DNA from: Sulfurospirillum sp. | GTDB taxonomy: Bacteria; Campylobacterota; Campylobacteria; Campylobacterales; Sulfurospirillaceae | Assembly (NCBI GenBank): GCA_014859685.1 | Contig: JACUTU010000001.1 | Span: 62,001-126,000, forward strand | Direction: 5' to 3' | Length of the DNA: 64,000 nt | Part shown: positions 43,020 to 52,893 of the stretch, piece by piece | Layout: each line of letters starts with the position of its first letter | How positions within the stretch are numbered: the first letter of the stretch is position 1 | Made by a program: the position numbers and the translations under genes | The notes under the pieces: model-generated | Told to the model about the DNA's origin: nothing | Database searches by the model: none | What the model saw: only the letters and a program-made list of their open reading frames with translations

Positions 43020-43838
43020 CTATCCGTTTTTATTGATATAATTTCGTACACCAAATGCTAGAGCATTGTCTTGGCAAACCTCTATGCATCGACCACAATT
43101 TGTACATTCGCCCCACACGATATCGCCACTTTTTTTACCTATGATATCGAGGACTTGTTTTTCAGGGCAGACAGCTTTGCATTGCATACAAAGCGTACAA
43201 TTTGGCTGGTTGTGTTTTACTCTCAAAAGGCTTTGTTTCGCACTTAAAGAGTAAAAAGCACCTAAAGGGCAGATGTGTCCACACCAACCATTTTTTACCG
43301 CAAATAGGTCAAAAAGAAAAATACAAGTAACAGCAGCCACGCCCATACCCATACCAAAAACAATGCCTCGATGTAGCATTGAAATGGGTGATACCATTTC
43401 AAAAGCAGCAATGCCGGTTATAAATGATAGGATAAGCGTGAGTCCTAAAACCCAGAAGCGAACACTTTTACCTAGCCAAATTTTTCGTTCAACCCCCTCA
43501 AGATATAAAATCTTTCGAAGATAATTTGCACTATCTGTGATGATATTGATAGGGCAAATCCACGAGCAAAAAGCGCGTCCTGCAAAGAGAGCATAAAAAG
43601 CAAATATGATTGCACCACCAATGAGAACATCCGATGCTAGCAACGCCCCCGCACTGAACATTTGCAAAAGAGCAAATGGATCTGCAAGAGGAATAGTTTT
43701 GAAAAGCAAAGAAGCACTTAAATTGCCCTGCAAAATTTTCCAACCATAGGCATTGGCAGCAAAATACAAAAACAAAATACTCAGTTGCGAAACTCTTCGT
43801 AAAAGTAAAAATCTATAATTTTTGAAAAAATTACTCAT
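43020..43838 (-). CDS. napH: NapH, membrane quinol dehydrogenase subunit
   Basis: 272 residues from ATG 43838, overlapping the napG stop by 8 nt; a reading from 43886 would lie inside napG. Four membrane helices, the FCSWICPINIITDSANY cytoplasmic C-x-x-x-C-P motif, CGHICPLGAFYSL, and two C-terminal ferredoxin clusters (CTLCMQCKAVCPEKQV and CTNCGRCIEVCQDNAL). With NapG it oxidises menaquinol and feeds NapB/NapA, replacing NapC, which is absent here as usual for this phylum. Confidence 0.93.
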   Translation of the reverse strand: MSNFFKNYRFLLLRRVSQLSILFLYFAANAYGWKILQGNLSASLLFKTIPLADPFALLQMFSAGALLASDVLIGGAIIFAFYALFAGRAFCSWICPINIITDSANYLRKILYLEGVERKIWLGKSVRFWVLGLTLILSFITGIAAFEMVSPISMLHRGIVFGMGMGVAAVTCIFLFDLFAVKNGWCGHICPLGAFYSLSAKQSLLRVKHNQPNCTLCMQCKAVCPEKQVLDIIGKKSGDIVWGECTNCGRCIEVCQDNALAFGVRNYINKNG

Positions 43839-44655
43839 CGAAAATTCCTTTGTCACTGTTGAGGTAATCTTGTGGTGCAAGTTCACTTCTTTTTGTTTTT
43901 GTTGTCACATCACTTGAGACGCCATCAAGGCGTGATTCATCATTTTTGTCCCAGCCTTTGATGTAGTGATCTGCGATGTCTCCTTTTGCAAGAGCTGTTG
44001 GAAGCACAAAAATAGCTGCTTTTTTTGTGATACAAGCACGCTCGCACATACCACAACCTGTGCAAATATCACTCACAACTTTTGGCACGAGATACGCATG
44101 TTTACCTGTTCGTGCATTTCTTTTGTATTCAAGCGTTATTGCCTCATCTAGCAATGGACAAGCTCTATAGCAAGCATCACATTGAATGCCCCAATACGCT
44201 ACGCACGATTCCTCATCTACAACAGCGAGTCCCATCTTTGCTTTCTCTATATCCAAAACTTTTTGTCCATCTTTGAGTGATGAAACTTTGTCAGCTTCAA
44301 GCGCTCCTGTTGGACACGCTGGTACACATGGTATATCTGTGCACATGTAACAAGGTTTTTGTCTTGGTATAAAATATGGTGTTCCCATAGGTTTATTGTC
44401 CCCTGGCTTAGCAAGATGCAAAGTATCATATGGGCATGCTTCAACACATTGCCCACACTTGATACATGCACGCAAAAAATCAAACTCTTGCAATGCTCCT
44501 GGTGGACGCAAAATCAATGGTGATGCTTTTGCTTCTTGCAAATAACCGCTCCAAATCATACCACCCAAGGCAGACAATCCGATACTTTGTGCCATAAGTG
44601 ATATGAATTTTCTTCTATCACTTATGACTATTTTCTTTTTATTAAGATTGCTCAA
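43831..44655 (-). CDS. napG: NapG, periplasmic ferredoxin-type quinol dehydrogenase subunit
   Basis: 274 residues. Twin-arginine signal SDRRKFISLMAQSIGLSALG at the N-terminus, then four [4Fe-4S] motifs: CIKCGQCVEACPYDTL, CYMCTDIPCVPACPTGAL, CDACYRACPL and CTGCGMCERACITKKA. It is exported by Tat and docks on NapH. It lies 26 nt after napA. The variant GCACATGTAA at 44341 sits in the second cluster. Confidence 0.94.
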   Translation of the reverse strand: MSNLNKKKIVISDRRKFISLMAQSIGLSALGGMIWSGYLQEAKASPLILRPPGALQEFDFLRACIKCGQCVEACPYDTLHLAKPGDNKPMGTPYFIPRQKPCYMCTDIPCVPACPTGALEADKVSSLKDGQKVLDIEKAKMGLAVVDEESCVAYWGIQCDACYRACPLLDEAITLEYKRNARTGKHAYLVPKVVSDICTGCGMCERACITKKAAIFVLPTALAKGDIADHYIKGWDKNDESRLDGVSSDVTTKTKRSELAPQDYLNSDKGIFDE

Positions 44656-44681
44656 AACAATCTCCTTTTTGCATAATTTAT

Positions 44682-47501
44682 TTACGCTTTATAGAGCTTA
44701 ACAGCACATTTTTTATAGTCTGTTTGTTTTGACATTGGACAAGTTGCATCCAAACAAACTTTGTTGATAAATACTTTTTCATCAAACCAAGGCACGAAGA
44801 TAAGTCCTCTTGGCGTTCTATTTCTGCCTCTTGTCTCTACTCTGGCTTTGACTTTTCCACGACGAGATTCGATCCAAATAGTTTGACCTTGGATAAAACC
44901 TTTTGCACTCGCATCTTCTGGATGCATATAGCAAAGTGCTTCAGGAACAGCACGGTAAAGTTCAGGAACTCTCATAGTCATCGTGCCACTATGCCAATGT
45001 TCAAGCACACGGCCAGTACACATCCAAGTATCAAACTGTGCATCTGGCATCTCTGGCGGATCCATATAAGGTCTTGCAAAAATTTTGGCTTTGTTTTTCA
45101 AAGACTGTTTTGTTTTGTTGGTAATATTTTGCAAATCGCCTTGTGCCAACTCTTTTGCTATAGGTCCATAGAATGCAAACTCAGCACCATTGGCAGCTTT
45201 TGCGGCATATGGGTCATACTTTGCATTAAATCTCCATTGCGTTTCTTTGCCATCAACAACTGGCCATTTGAGTCCTCTTACTCTGTGGTAAGTGTCAAAA
45301 TCAGCCAAGTCGTGTGCGTGACCCCTTCCAAAGTTTGCATACTCTTCAAAAAGGTATTTGTGTAAGAAATAGCCATATCCTTCAAATACTTTGCCATCAC
45401 TTCCTACCACTTTTCTGCTATCGCCGATACATTCAGAATTATCAAAACCAGCTTGAATCGGATCATTTGCATCTATTTTGAAAGATTTTGCTTGCTCATT
45501 GCCAAAAAGAATTTCGTACATAGTTGTATCTTCACTGTATCCCATTTTTTTCGCATCTTCTATAACGCTTGGGAGTTTTTTAGGGCTTCCATCAGCATTT
45601 TTTCCACGAAGTGGTTGCTCACCCCATACATCTTTTACTGTAAATCTTTTTGAAAATTCAACCCACTGCCAAGTATCACTCATCGCATCGCCAACTGGAA
45701 GCACTTGTTGTTTCCAAAGTTGCGTTCTTCGCTCAGCGTTGCCATATCCGCCCCATTTTTCATAGATCATAGCACTTGGCAAGATGAGATCACTGACTTT
45801 TGCAGAAATTCCCGGGTAGCCATCAGAACAAACGATAAAATTATCCATTTGTCTTGCGGCTTTGATCCAATGGTTTGCATTGGCTGAATCTTGGTATGGA
45901 TTGCACACATTAACCCATGCAAATTTTACAACTCCATCTTCGATATCTCTGTGGATTTTCATGATGTGTTGGTTGCCTACGGGATTGAGTGTTTTTGCAG
46001 GTATTTTCCAGACTTTTTCGACTATTTCTCTGTGTTTTGGCACCGCCACCATCATATCAGCTGGAAGTCTATGACAAAATGTTCCAACTTCACGAGCCGT
46101 ACCGCAAGCACTTGGTTGTCCTGTGAGTGAAAACGCGCCTGAACCTGGTTTTGCTTGTTTGCCTAGTAAGAAGTGGACATTGTAGGAAAGTGTATTGACC
46201 CAAGTTCCTCTTGTGTGTTGGTTCATACCCATAGTCCAAAAACTTACTATTTTTCTGTTTTTTTCAACATAAAGGTTTGCAAGCATTTGAAGTTTTTTCT
46301 TAAACTCTTCGATATCTTCTAGTGGATCGCCTTTTGAAATAGTAGCAACATAATCAAGCGTATATGGTGCTAAAAATTTTTTATATTCTTCAAAACTTAT
46401 TTGCCAATGTTTTAAGCCTTGATCTTTGTTTTGCATCATATCACCCACTTTGTAACCAAATGGCTCAAGTGCAGGTGCTTCTTTTGCAGAAACTTCTTTT
46501 TGCATCTCTTTGTTTACGATCTCAAGTTCTTTGTCTGAATATTTGCCCTCTTTTATTGATTTTTCATCACTTCTTCGCATACCATAGCCTATATTTACAG
46601 GCTGAGAAGCAAATACGATGTGCTTATTTACAAAATCCCAATCAATGGCTTCTGGATGATTGTATACGATCTCTCTTGCTATGTAATTCCAAAGAGCTAA
46701 GTCGGTGTTTGGAGAAAATATGATCTCAATATCTGCAAGATCTGAACATCTGTGCGTGTAGGTAGAGATGTTGATAACTTTTACGCGATCTGGATCTGTG
46801 AGTTTACGATCACTTACGCGAGACCAAAGAATAGGGTGCATTTCGGCCATATTTGCGCCCCAAGTTACGATAGTGTCGGTAAGCTCGATATCATCATAAC
46901 ATCCACTAGGCTCATCGATACCAAATGTTTGGTAAAATCCCACAACCGCACTTGCCATACAATGTCTTGCGTTTGGATCTAATGCGTTTGATCGGAAACC
47001 ACCCTTCATCATCTTTTGCGCTGCATAACCTTCCATGATTGTGTATTGACCAGAAGCAAACACAGCAACGCCCTCAGGGCCACTTGCTTTGAGTGCTTTT
47101 TTGGCGTGAAATTCCATCTCATCAAAAGCTCGTTGCCAGCTTATCGGTTTGAACTTGCCATTTTTGTCAAACTCACCTTTGTCATTCATACGCAAAAGAG
47201 GTTGTTTGAGTCTATCGGCACCGTACATAATTTTTGCATTAAAATAGCCCTTGATACAGTTGAGCCCACGATTTACAGGAGCTGCTGGATCACCTTTAAC
47301 CGCAACGATTTTGCCCTCTTTTGTAGCAACCATGATACCACAACCAGTACCGCAGAAACGACAAACTGCTTTATCCCATCTCCAATCAGCTTGCGTTTGC
47401 GCTGCTGCTGCTTGAGCTGATTGTGGAATGCTAATCCCCACCGCTGCTGCTGCACTTGCTGCTGCTGTTGTCTTTAAAAAGTCTCTTCTTGAAAGCGACA
47501 T
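44682..47501 (-). CDS. napA: NapA, catalytic subunit of periplasmic nitrate reductase
   Basis: 939 residues. Tat signal [20 protein letters not shown], then the [4Fe-4S] site [20 protein letters not shown] near residue 47, and the molybdenum ligand Cys in [18 protein letters not shown] near 178 (Cys codon, not Sec). It has the large insertions usual in Campylobacterota NapA (E. coli NapA is about 828). It reduces nitrate to nitrite in the periplasm with bis-MGD. First gene of napAGHBFLD plus the PAS gene. A 380-nt spacer upstream holds a Crp/Fnr-like dyad and two structured repeats. No exact TTACATGTAA occurs in the gene. Confidence 0.97.
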   Translation of the reverse strand: MSLSRRDFLKTTAAASAAAAVGISIPQSAQAAAAQTQADWRWDKAVCRFCGTGCGIMVATKEGKIVAVKGDPAAPVNRGLNCIKGYFNAKIMYGADRLKQPLLRMNDKGEFDKNGKFKPISWQRAFDEMEFHAKKALKASGPEGVAVFASGQYTIMEGYAAQKMMKGGFRSNALDPNARHCMASAVVGFYQTFGIDEPSGCYDDIELTDTIVTWGANMAEMHPILWSRVSDRKLTDPDRVKVINISTYTHRCSDLADIEIIFSPNTDLALWNYIAREIVYNHPEAIDWDFVNKHIVFASQPVNIGYGMRRSDEKSIKEGKYSDKELEIVNKEMQKEVSAKEAPALEPFGYKVGDMMQNKDQGLKHWQISFEEYKKFLAPYTLDYVATISKGDPLEDIEEFKKKLQMLANLYVEKNRKIVSFWTMGMNQHTRGTWVNTLSYNVHFLLGKQAKPGSGAFSLTGQPSACGTAREVGTFCHRLPADMMVAVPKHREIVEKVWKIPAKTLNPVGNQHIMKIHRDIEDGVVKFAWVNVCNPYQDSANANHWIKAARQMDNFIVCSDGYPGISAKVSDLILPSAMIYEKWGGYGNAERRTQLWKQQVLPVGDAMSDTWQWVEFSKRFTVKDVWGEQPLRGKNADGSPKKLPSVIEDAKKMGYSEDTTMYEILFGNEQAKSFKIDANDPIQAGFDNSECIGDSRKVVGSDGKVFEGYGYFLHKYLFEEYANFGRGHAHDLADFDTYHRVRGLKWPVVDGKETQWRFNAKYDPYAAKAANGAEFAFYGPIAKELAQGDLQNITNKTKQSLKNKAKIFARPYMDPPEMPDAQFDTWMCTGRVLEHWHSGTMTMRVPELYRAVPEALCYMHPEDASAKGFIQGQTIWIESRRGKVKARVETRGRNRTPRGLIFVPWFDEKVFINKVCLDATCPMSKQTDYKKCAVKLYKA

Positions 47502-47542
47502 AAACTCCTCCTATTTTGGATTCAAACTGATCTCGCGCAATG

Positions 47543-47600
47543 TACAAAAAAGTTCGTAAATACCTCTAATTTTCTCAAAAAGTATCTTTTTGTAGTTTTA
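47543..47600 (+). repeat. Structured dispersed repeat, copy 2
   Basis: Matches 9204-9256 of copy 1 in the same orientation. The second hairpin is kept as CAAAAAG-TAT-CTTTTTG (47576-47592), where copy 1 has CGAAAAG-TACC-CTTTTCG: the second base pair changes from G-C to A-T on both sides. The first hairpin is damaged. GCGTAACATC at 47640-47649 matches the end of copy 1 after an inserted stretch. Confidence 0.68.
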
Positions 47601-47692
47601 GAGGGGGCAGTAGAGACTTACGAACGCGTTTGTTTCAATGCGTAACATCAATCACAAACCAAATTGTACTCCTTAGCCAAAAGAGAAATCTA

Positions 47693-47704
47693 TGACTTAG
47701 GTCA
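47693..47704. promoter_or_regulatory. Crp/Fnr-like dyad upstream of napA
   Basis: TGACTTAGGTCA is a TGAC-N4-GTCA dyad (minus strand TTTGACCTAAGTCATAG), a close variant of TTGAT-N4-ATCAA. It lies about 190 nt before napA and between the inverted repeats at 47543 and 47741. It may bind one of the two Crp/Fnr regulators in the window. The rest of the 47502-47881 spacer shows no gene. Confidence 0.45.
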
Positions 47705-47740
47705 AATATTACAAAAAGAACAAATGTCCCTACGACCCCC

Positions 47741-47816
47741 TAAAGCTACAAAAAGGGTACTTTTTGAGAAAATGAAAGGTATTTGCGAACTTTTTTACAA
47801 AAGTGCGTAAGGTCAG
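47741..47816 (-). repeat. Structured dispersed repeat, copy 3 (inverted)
   Basis: The reverse complement matches copy 1 (9181-9256) almost base for base, including the end CTGACC. Hairpins: CAAAAAG-GGTA-CTTTTTG (47749-47766) and ACTTTT/AAAAGT (47789-47804). With copy 2 it forms an inverted pair bracketing the putative napA control region. Confidence 0.72.
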
Positions 47817-47881
47817 TTAGTATCTTGTAAGAGTTTAGAAAAGTTTCCCCCTTGTGCTTTTTGCGTGTAATCTGCACTCTC

Positions 47882-49591
47882 TTATGAAGAGCAACTTACA
47901 TGTGAAACACCGGCAATATTGAAGAGTTCATGAGGTTTTCTTTTGTAGTATTTCTCTTCAATCTCACTCGATAATTCAGCGTAAGGGTTGTTCATCACTT
48001 CTTGCAATTCATAAATAAGACCATAATCTCCTTTTGCAGCTTGCAAGTAAGCAGGAACTAAAAACCACTCTCGTAATGTGTATTTGGGGTTGATGGATTG
48101 CATCTTTTTTGCAAGTATTTCACGAGATACGGATGCGTTTATGCTGAGAGCTGATCGCCATTTTTGAAGCCACTGTGTCCAGCGTTTTAAGAGTGCTTCA
48201 TCGTGCATATTTTCATGATAAAAGCTTTTTGTAAGCAGTGTTATATCTTCAGGCACCCAAGAAAGTTCCCTGAAAAAAATCGTATAATCAACTTCAGTCT
48301 CAATCATAAGCTCCATAAGCTCATTAAAAAGAGTTGCATCAAAGTTTTGCAAGCCTAATTTGGCAGTCCACATGGCACGCAAAGACTCTTGCATCGTCTT
48401 AAAAAAATCATTTCTAATTTGTTCCAATTTATCCTGTGCATCGTGATCTAGTAGTGGTTTGAGAGCTAGGCATACCATTGCAAAATTTTGTTCAGCTGCT
48501 TTTGGCTGGTTAAAAAAAGAGAAATGCACACCGCCACCAGTCCAAGGCTGATATCGTGGATCAAACGCATCTATAAAGCCAAAAGGACCAAAATCTAGCG
48601 TATAGCCACCTATTGCACAGTTATCGCTATTGAAATTTCCTTGACAGTACCCTACACGGATCCAATTTGCAACAAGTGATGTAAGTCTATTTTGAAATTC
48701 TTTTGCAAATAAAAGCACTTTTTCTTCAAATGGCAGATGTTGGTCGATTTCTTTATTGTATTCGCGTTCTATCGCATGTAAAACGATTTTTTTAAGCTCG
48801 TTTAGTGCATGAGGATGCTCAGATTTACGCGCACGCCTGCCAAAAAGTTCTAGCTGCCCTACGCGCAAAAATGAGGAAGCAACGCGTGTATTGACGGCAA
48901 CCGCTTCCTCGATCATGATTTCTGGATCTTTAGAGTAAGAACCCTGCCTAAACCATGGGCGGCTGACAGTTTCGGAAGTAGAAACATAGAGGCTCAAAGA
49001 ACGAGATGTTGGTATGCCAAGAGCGTGCATATGTTCTTGTGCTAAAAATTCACGCACGCTTGAGCGAAGTACAGCTTTGCCGTCCGCACCCCTACAATAG
49101 GGAGTTTTTCCTCCGCCTTTGAGCTGCATTTCCCAACGATTGCCATCAATAACTGCTTCGAGTATAGAAATCGCACGCCCATCACCATATCCATTGCCTG
49201 TGCCAAATGGACATTGATCATAGTATTCATGACCATATATAGAAAGGGCATAGCCACACGCCCAGCCCAGTTTTTTCATAGGCTCCGGAAGCATTGAAGT
49301 ATCGCCGCTAAACATCCTCATAAATGGCTCGCAAGTTGCTAGGGTATCTGAAAAACCAAGTTCACGAAAAAAATTCTTACTGTGTATGATGTATCGAGGA
49401 TTTTTGATGGGCGTAGGTTTTACGGGAACAAAATGACCACTCAATACTTCTCTTGAATGATGATCCACACCATCTTTGGTAGCTTTCGGATCAGCATTCA
49501 AGCTATTTAAAAGCGAGTAGTCTGCATATTTTGCAAGATCATCAAGGGATTTTATGGTAGTTTTATTGCTATGATTATAATTTGTACGCAT
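47882..49591 (-). CDS. selO: SelO/YdiU-family protein AMPylase
   Basis: 569 residues, full length for the UPF0061 family. SelO is a pseudokinase that transfers AMP to Ser, Thr or Tyr of target proteins and affects redox stress responses. Seen: [19 protein letters not shown] (family start), [30 protein letters not shown] (nucleotide site), [30 protein letters not shown], and [20 protein letters not shown], which replaces the kinase catalytic and DFG loops. It ends S-C-S-S; the Cys (codon TGC) sits where some eukaryotic SelO proteins carry selenocysteine. It follows the second Crp/Fnr gene by 72 nt and may share its transcript. Confidence 0.93.
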   Translation of the reverse strand: MRTNYNHSNKTTIKSLDDLAKYADYSLLNSLNADPKATKDGVDHHSREVLSGHFVPVKPTPIKNPRYIIHSKNFFRELGFSDTLATCEPFMRMFSGDTSMLPEPMKKLGWACGYALSIYGHEYYDQCPFGTGNGYGDGRAISILEAVIDGNRWEMQLKGGGKTPYCRGADGKAVLRSSVREFLAQEHMHALGIPTSRSLSLYVSTSETVSRPWFRQGSYSKDPEIMIEEAVAVNTRVASSFLRVGQLELFGRRARKSEHPHALNELKKIVLHAIEREYNKEIDQHLPFEEKVLLFAKEFQNRLTSLVANWIRVGYCQGNFNSDNCAIGGYTLDFGPFGFIDAFDPRYQPWTGGGVHFSFFNQPKAAEQNFAMVCLALKPLLDHDAQDKLEQIRNDFFKTMQESLRAMWTAKLGLQNFDATLFNELMELMIETEVDYTIFFRELSWVPEDITLLTKSFYHENMHDEALLKRWTQWLQKWRSALSINASVSREILAKKMQSINPKYTLREWFLVPAYLQAAKGDYGLIYELQEVMNNPYAELSSEIEEKYYKRKPHELFNIAGVSHVSCSS

Positions 49592-49663
49592 CGTATGCCT
49601 TTAATAGGATAAATTTTATCTTATTGTAGCAGGTGAAAATAAACTCGCAGCAATAAACTGAAT

Positions 49664-50305
49664 TTAGCTGAAAAGTTCGCTAAGAAGATCTTTGTTGATG
49701 ATGTTTATCTCGTTTGCCGCATTACTGTCGATGATTTTTTGTTTTTTAAATTTGCCCAAAGTTCTTGAGAGTGTTTCTGGAGTGATGTTGAGCAAGGCGG
49801 CTATTTGTGTTTGTTTGAGTTCGTTAAAGAGTTTTTCATTTTCAAAAAGAAATTTGGCGATTTTGCCCTCAGAAGTGAGAACTACCTCGTTGGTGATCAC
49901 TTCTGACATGATTTTGAGTTTTGCGGCAAGGGATTTGATGATACTGATCGAAATATCTGGATTTTTAAAAAAATTTTCCTCTAGTTTTTTATAATCAATA
50001 CGCATCACCTCACCTTTTGTGCTAAACTCAGCACTCGCAGGGTAGGGCATTGACTCAAAATTTGCCAATTCTGCTACAAGATTGATCGGTCTAAAAGTAT
50101 GCAAAAAGATTTGCGCACCTTTGAAGTTTGTCTTATACAATCGTAGCGTGCCACTAAGTAAAATATACATGTAAATAGGCGCATCACCCTCATAGAAAAG
50201 TATCTCTTTGACATTGTAAGAGTGTACGCTTGAAATCTCTCTAAGCTTATCAATACTTGCATCATCGAGTTTTGCAAACAGCGGAATTTGGCGAATATTG
50301 TGCAT
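49664..50305 (-). CDS. Crp/Fnr-family transcriptional regulator (second)
   Basis: 213 residues with a cyclic-nucleotide-like beta roll (EILFYEGDAPIYMYILLSGT) and C-terminal HTH KQTQIAALLNITPETLSRTL. The E-T-L-S-R recognition helix predicts TTGAT-type sites, the same as the regulator at 39311. No FNR cysteine cluster is present. It is the last gene of the operon beginning at 52831, whose promoter has a consensus FNR-type box, so autoregulation is likely. Only 2 nt separate it from the FmdE-like gene. Signal unknown; a DNR/NssR-like response to NO is a reasonable guess. Confidence 0.84.
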   Translation of the reverse strand: MHNIRQIPLFAKLDDASIDKLREISSVHSYNVKEILFYEGDAPIYMYILLSGTLRLYKTNFKGAQIFLHTFRPINLVAELANFESMPYPASAEFSTKGEVMRIDYKKLEENFFKNPDISISIIKSLAAKLKIMSEVITNEVVLTSEGKIAKFLFENEKLFNELKQTQIAALLNITPETLSRTLGKFKKQKIIDSNAANEINIINKDLLSELFS

Positions 50306-50307
50306 GA

Positions 50308-50922
50308 TTATCCTTGCTTTAAAGTCACCATCTTATCATTTTTTGCATTGTCTATCAAGATTTTTTTGACGCGTTCTTGCCACAGTTTGCCAAACTCCCC
50401 TTTTTCTTCTGCACTAGCTTGCAAGCTCATAACTTTAGGCATCAACGCTTGCAATTTCGCACTTGGTGGTACACAACTAGGATCATACGCCACTTGTACG
50501 CTTGCGTTTGTATCAACCCTAATAAACCTTACATGTAAGTCAATGGCAACACCAAAATCCATCAACGAATGCCTTGCAAAATTGCCATTGATTCCCTTAA
50601 ATCCACTCTCTTTCGTAGCTCCTGTGATATTTGAGATGACATTTGAGATCACGCCTGTGACTCCCTGTGTTAAACTATCTTTGAATTCCACTTGTATGCC
50701 ACCACGAAGCGGCAGACTATCTGGGTATAAAACCTCCAAAGCTCGCTTACATGTAAGGTATGCTCCGGCTACAGTTGGGCAACTATGCCCCGCCGCTTTT
50801 ACTATCTGTTTATAATTAAACTTGATGATTCCACCTTTTACGCTTCCCAATATCTCGGCAAGCGGATCATATAAAATGATAGGTGCAACATCGTTGAAAA
50901 ATTGTGGAAAATTTTCTTGCAT
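50308..50922 (-). CDS. FmdE-like protein
   Basis: 204 residues, no signal peptide. The motif KAAGHSCPTVAGAYLTCKRA near residue 44 matches the G-H-x-C-P-x-x-x-x-G of FmdE-type proteins (named after a subunit gene of formylmethanofuran dehydrogenase but found widely), and the later DPSCVPPSAKL adds a possible second Cys ligand. Metal or cofactor binding is likely; the reaction is unknown. It sits between the DUF59 gene (1 nt) and the Crp/Fnr gene (2 nt) in one operon. Two palindromes (50529, 50747) supply Leu-His-Val and Leu-Thr-Cys-Lys. Confidence 0.65.
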   Translation of the reverse strand: MQENFPQFFNDVAPIILYDPLAEILGSVKGGIIKFNYKQIVKAAGHSCPTVAGAYLTCKRALEVLYPDSLPLRGGIQVEFKDSLTQGVTGVISNVISNITGATKESGFKGINGNFARHSLMDFGVAIDLHVRFIRVDTNASVQVAYDPSCVPPSAKLQALMPKVMSLQASAEEKGEFGKLWQERVKKILIDNAKNDKMVTLKQG

Positions 50923-50923
50923 T

Positions 50924-51220
50924 TTAGGCTCCTAATGCTTTTTTGACTTCTTCGCTTGCCATCGTGATATTCCAAGCTGGCTCCCAAACGATTGTAACTT
51001 CACAACTCTCAACCCCATCAAGTCTTTCAACAGCTTCTCTTGTCCATGTTTGGATAAGTTCATGCAAAGGGCAACCTCTTGTAGAAAGTGTCATGGTAAC
51101 GCTTACATGTGAGTCCTCAACCGCTACGCCATAAATCAATCCAAGCGAGTAGATATCAAATCCAACTTCTGGGTCTATTACCGTTTTTATCGCTTCTATT
51201 ACGCTGTGTTCATTGAGCAT
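50924..51220 (-). CDS. MIP18/DUF59-family iron-sulfur assembly protein
   Basis: 98 residues. The family pattern is complete: VIEAIKTVIDPEVGFDIYSL, GLIYGVAVEDSHVSVTMTLS, TRGCPLHELIQTWTREAV and VTIVWEPAWNITMASEE, with the reactive Cys in TRGCP. DUF59 proteins (SufT, PaaD-like) help mature Fe-S proteins. In this operon it may serve an Fe-S or heme-iron client such as the FmdE-like protein. It overlaps the upstream membrane-protein gene by 11 nt. Confidence 0.88.
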   Translation of the reverse strand: MLNEHSVIEAIKTVIDPEVGFDIYSLGLIYGVAVEDSHVSVTMTLSTRGCPLHELIQTWTREAVERLDGVESCEVTIVWEPAWNITMASEEVKKALGA

Positions 51221-52499
51221 TTGTTGCTTCCTTTTTAGGTTTGAATGTTAATGTAAAATAGATATTGTCTATCACCAAAAGTGTTCCGATGCCCATAATG
51301 ACAGAGGCTATTGCAAATGTCAAGTAACTTGTAAAAATGATACCAACACAGCCAAGCGCCATTCCTACAAATGTAATGAAAAATTGCACATCAGCCTGTT
51401 TTTCTTTTATCATCTGGTTTAGCATTGGAACTTTCATCTTACCCACAAGTGGAGAAAATCGCTGGTACCAAACCAAAAATGGCAGTATTTTATAGATATG
51501 TCCCACGATAAAAAAAAGTAAAAATCCAAAAAAGAATAAAAATCCAAAAAGGATAAAATACTTTTGCTCACTGCTAAATATACCCACAAAAAATACCACT
51601 ATACATGTAAGCAGTGTAAAAAAAGAAGCTATCATATTTTTGGCCCAAAAATCATTTTGGCGTCGTATCCTAGCTCTAAATATATCAAACATCTGTAAAA
51701 TCGCAAGTAGCATGGCAAAAGCACTCAAGGCAACACCCGTATAAAAAAGCTCGCTTACATGGAAGAGTTCTGCGACTAGCAAAACACTGAGTCCTGTGAT
51801 TATGGCATAAAAAGCCCATTTTATTTTTTGCTGGCTATAGCCGTGCGAAAGCGAGAACATAGGCAATAACACCATTGCGACACCCATAATGCTCATTATC
51901 ACATACCCAAAAATAGTCGTAGCAATGTGTATTTTGGCTAAACTCATCAAGTCTGGATAGAACCCATAGAGCAAATTAAGTGCCATGAAAAATCCCACGC
52001 TAGAACCGATAAACAAAAAGACATTGGATGCAAAGATATATTTTGCAACGATATCAAAGCGCTCTAAGTTTTTGTAAGTCAAAAAGATATTTGCTACAAA
52101 GATGAGCATAGAAAGATAGATCATCATCGCACCATAAGGCACCACAGCCATATATTTATCCACGCCCAAACCAAAGCAAAAAAGTATAATTCCACCCAAA
52201 AAAAGATAAAACTGTACATATGCAAAATCTTTTGAAAAGACAGGAATTTCAAGTACCACGGGAATGAGCTGATACATGGCTCCAAAGATGGTCATCATCA
52301 CAAACCCCAAAAGATACAGGTGGATGAGCGAAGCCATAGAGGATGAGAGAAAATACCCATCAATCTCATTTGCATAAAATGGCAACAAAAAAGCACTCAC
52401 GGCATAAAAAATCGCAGCAGCTATAAAATAATGTGCCACAAGAACAAACGGTGGCGCCATCTGTGTGGCAAGGTTGCGTGCCATCTTTAGCCCATACAA
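51210..52499 (-). CDS. Heme-copper-oxidase subunit I/NnrS-like polytopic membrane protein
   Basis: 429 residues, about 12 membrane helices. Histidines are placed as in heme-copper oxidase subunit I or NnrS relatives: VLVAHYFIAAAIF in helix 1, SLIHLYLLGFVMMTIFGAMY in helix 2, LAKIHIATTIFGYVIMSIMG in helix 6 and LFFIVGHIYKILPFLVWYQR later. The full CuB ligand set of a true oxidase (H-x-x-x-Y or HH pairs) is not apparent, so it is more likely a heme-binding NO-related or assembly protein. It is second in the FNR-box operon after the DUF2249 gene (overlapping it by 13 nt; ATG 52484 is an alternative start). Confidence 0.6.
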   Translation of the reverse strand: MYGLKMARNLATQMAPPFVLVAHYFIAAAIFYAVSAFLLPFYANEIDGYFLSSSMASLIHLYLLGFVMMTIFGAMYQLIPVVLEIPVFSKDFAYVQFYLFLGGIILFCFGLGVDKYMAVVPYGAMMIYLSMLIFVANIFLTYKNLERFDIVAKYIFASNVFLFIGSSVGFFMALNLLYGFYPDLMSLAKIHIATTIFGYVIMSIMGVAMVLLPMFSLSHGYSQQKIKWAFYAIITGLSVLLVAELFHVSELFYTGVALSAFAMLLAILQMFDIFRARIRRQNDFWAKNMIASFFTLLTCIVVFFVGIFSSEQKYFILFGFLFFFGFLLFFIVGHIYKILPFLVWYQRFSPLVGKMKVPMLNQMIKEKQADVQFFITFVGMALGCVGIIFTSYLTFAIASVIMGIGTLLVIDNIYFTLTFKPKKEATNAQ

Positions 52500-52831
52500 C
52501 TAGCATCGTTCAAATCAGCAAGTTCACTCAACCCTTTTTTGTAAAAAATCTCCAATTTTACTTTGCCATTTTCAAGTTTGCTCTCTTGAACTTCAAAGTT
52601 TTTATCGATTTTAGGGTATAAGCCCATCGGACTTTTGTGGTTGATCATGATAAGTTTTGTACACTCATCTTTGATCATCGCTAGCCCTAACATCGCATTT
52701 ACCATCGGCTCTGGCGGCACACAAGTTGAACTATCAAATTCTATCACACGCATACCATCTTGCTCATATTCAAAAAAAGGAACACTTGCTCCCTCTACAT
52801 GTAAGGCTTTTTTAAATGAAGACATATTCAC
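52487..52831 (-). CDS. DUF2249-like (TusA-fold) protein
   Basis: 114 residues (112 from ATG 52825). The pattern MRVIEFDSSTCVPPEPMVNA (C-x-P-P-E-P-M), KLIMINHKSPMGLYPKID and KLEIFYKKG follows the TusA-like DUF2249 fold, with Cys and Pro residues at the position used for sulfur transfer in TusA. First gene of the five-gene operon; CTACATGTAA at 52795 is near its start. DUF2249 genes often accompany denitrification and NO-response genes as I recall. Role here is inferred from context. Confidence 0.68.
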   Translation of the reverse strand: MNMSSFKKALHVEGASVPFFEYEQDGMRVIEFDSSTCVPPEPMVNAMLGLAMIKDECTKLIMINHKSPMGLYPKIDKNFEVQESKLENGKVKLEIFYKKGLSELADLNDASCMG

Positions 52832-52850
52832 TCCTATTTATTTTTGAAAC

Positions 52851-52893
52851 ATTATATACAAGAGTGGCGGTTAGAAACATTGATTTGTATCAA
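52851..52893 (-). promoter_or_regulatory. FNR-type box and -10 of the DUF2249-FmdE-Crp operon
   Basis: TTGAT-TTGT-ATCAA lies at 52880-52893, and a perfect minus-strand TATAAT at 52851-52856, 23 nt apart, which fits class II activation. The operon starts at 52831. The box overlaps the last codons of the neighbouring SprA-like gene. Confidence 0.78.

Noticed and set aside
45453-47420. Several plus-strand frames of 60-134 codons opposite napA
   Set aside because: They lie antisense to a certain gene, have no family resemblance and arise from the codon bias of napA.
47882-47910. Selenocysteine at the SelO C-terminus
   Set aside because: The codon is TGC (Cys) within S-C-S-S; no in-frame TGA or SECIS-like hairpin is needed. 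NapA likewise uses Cys (NARHC) as molybdenum ligand.
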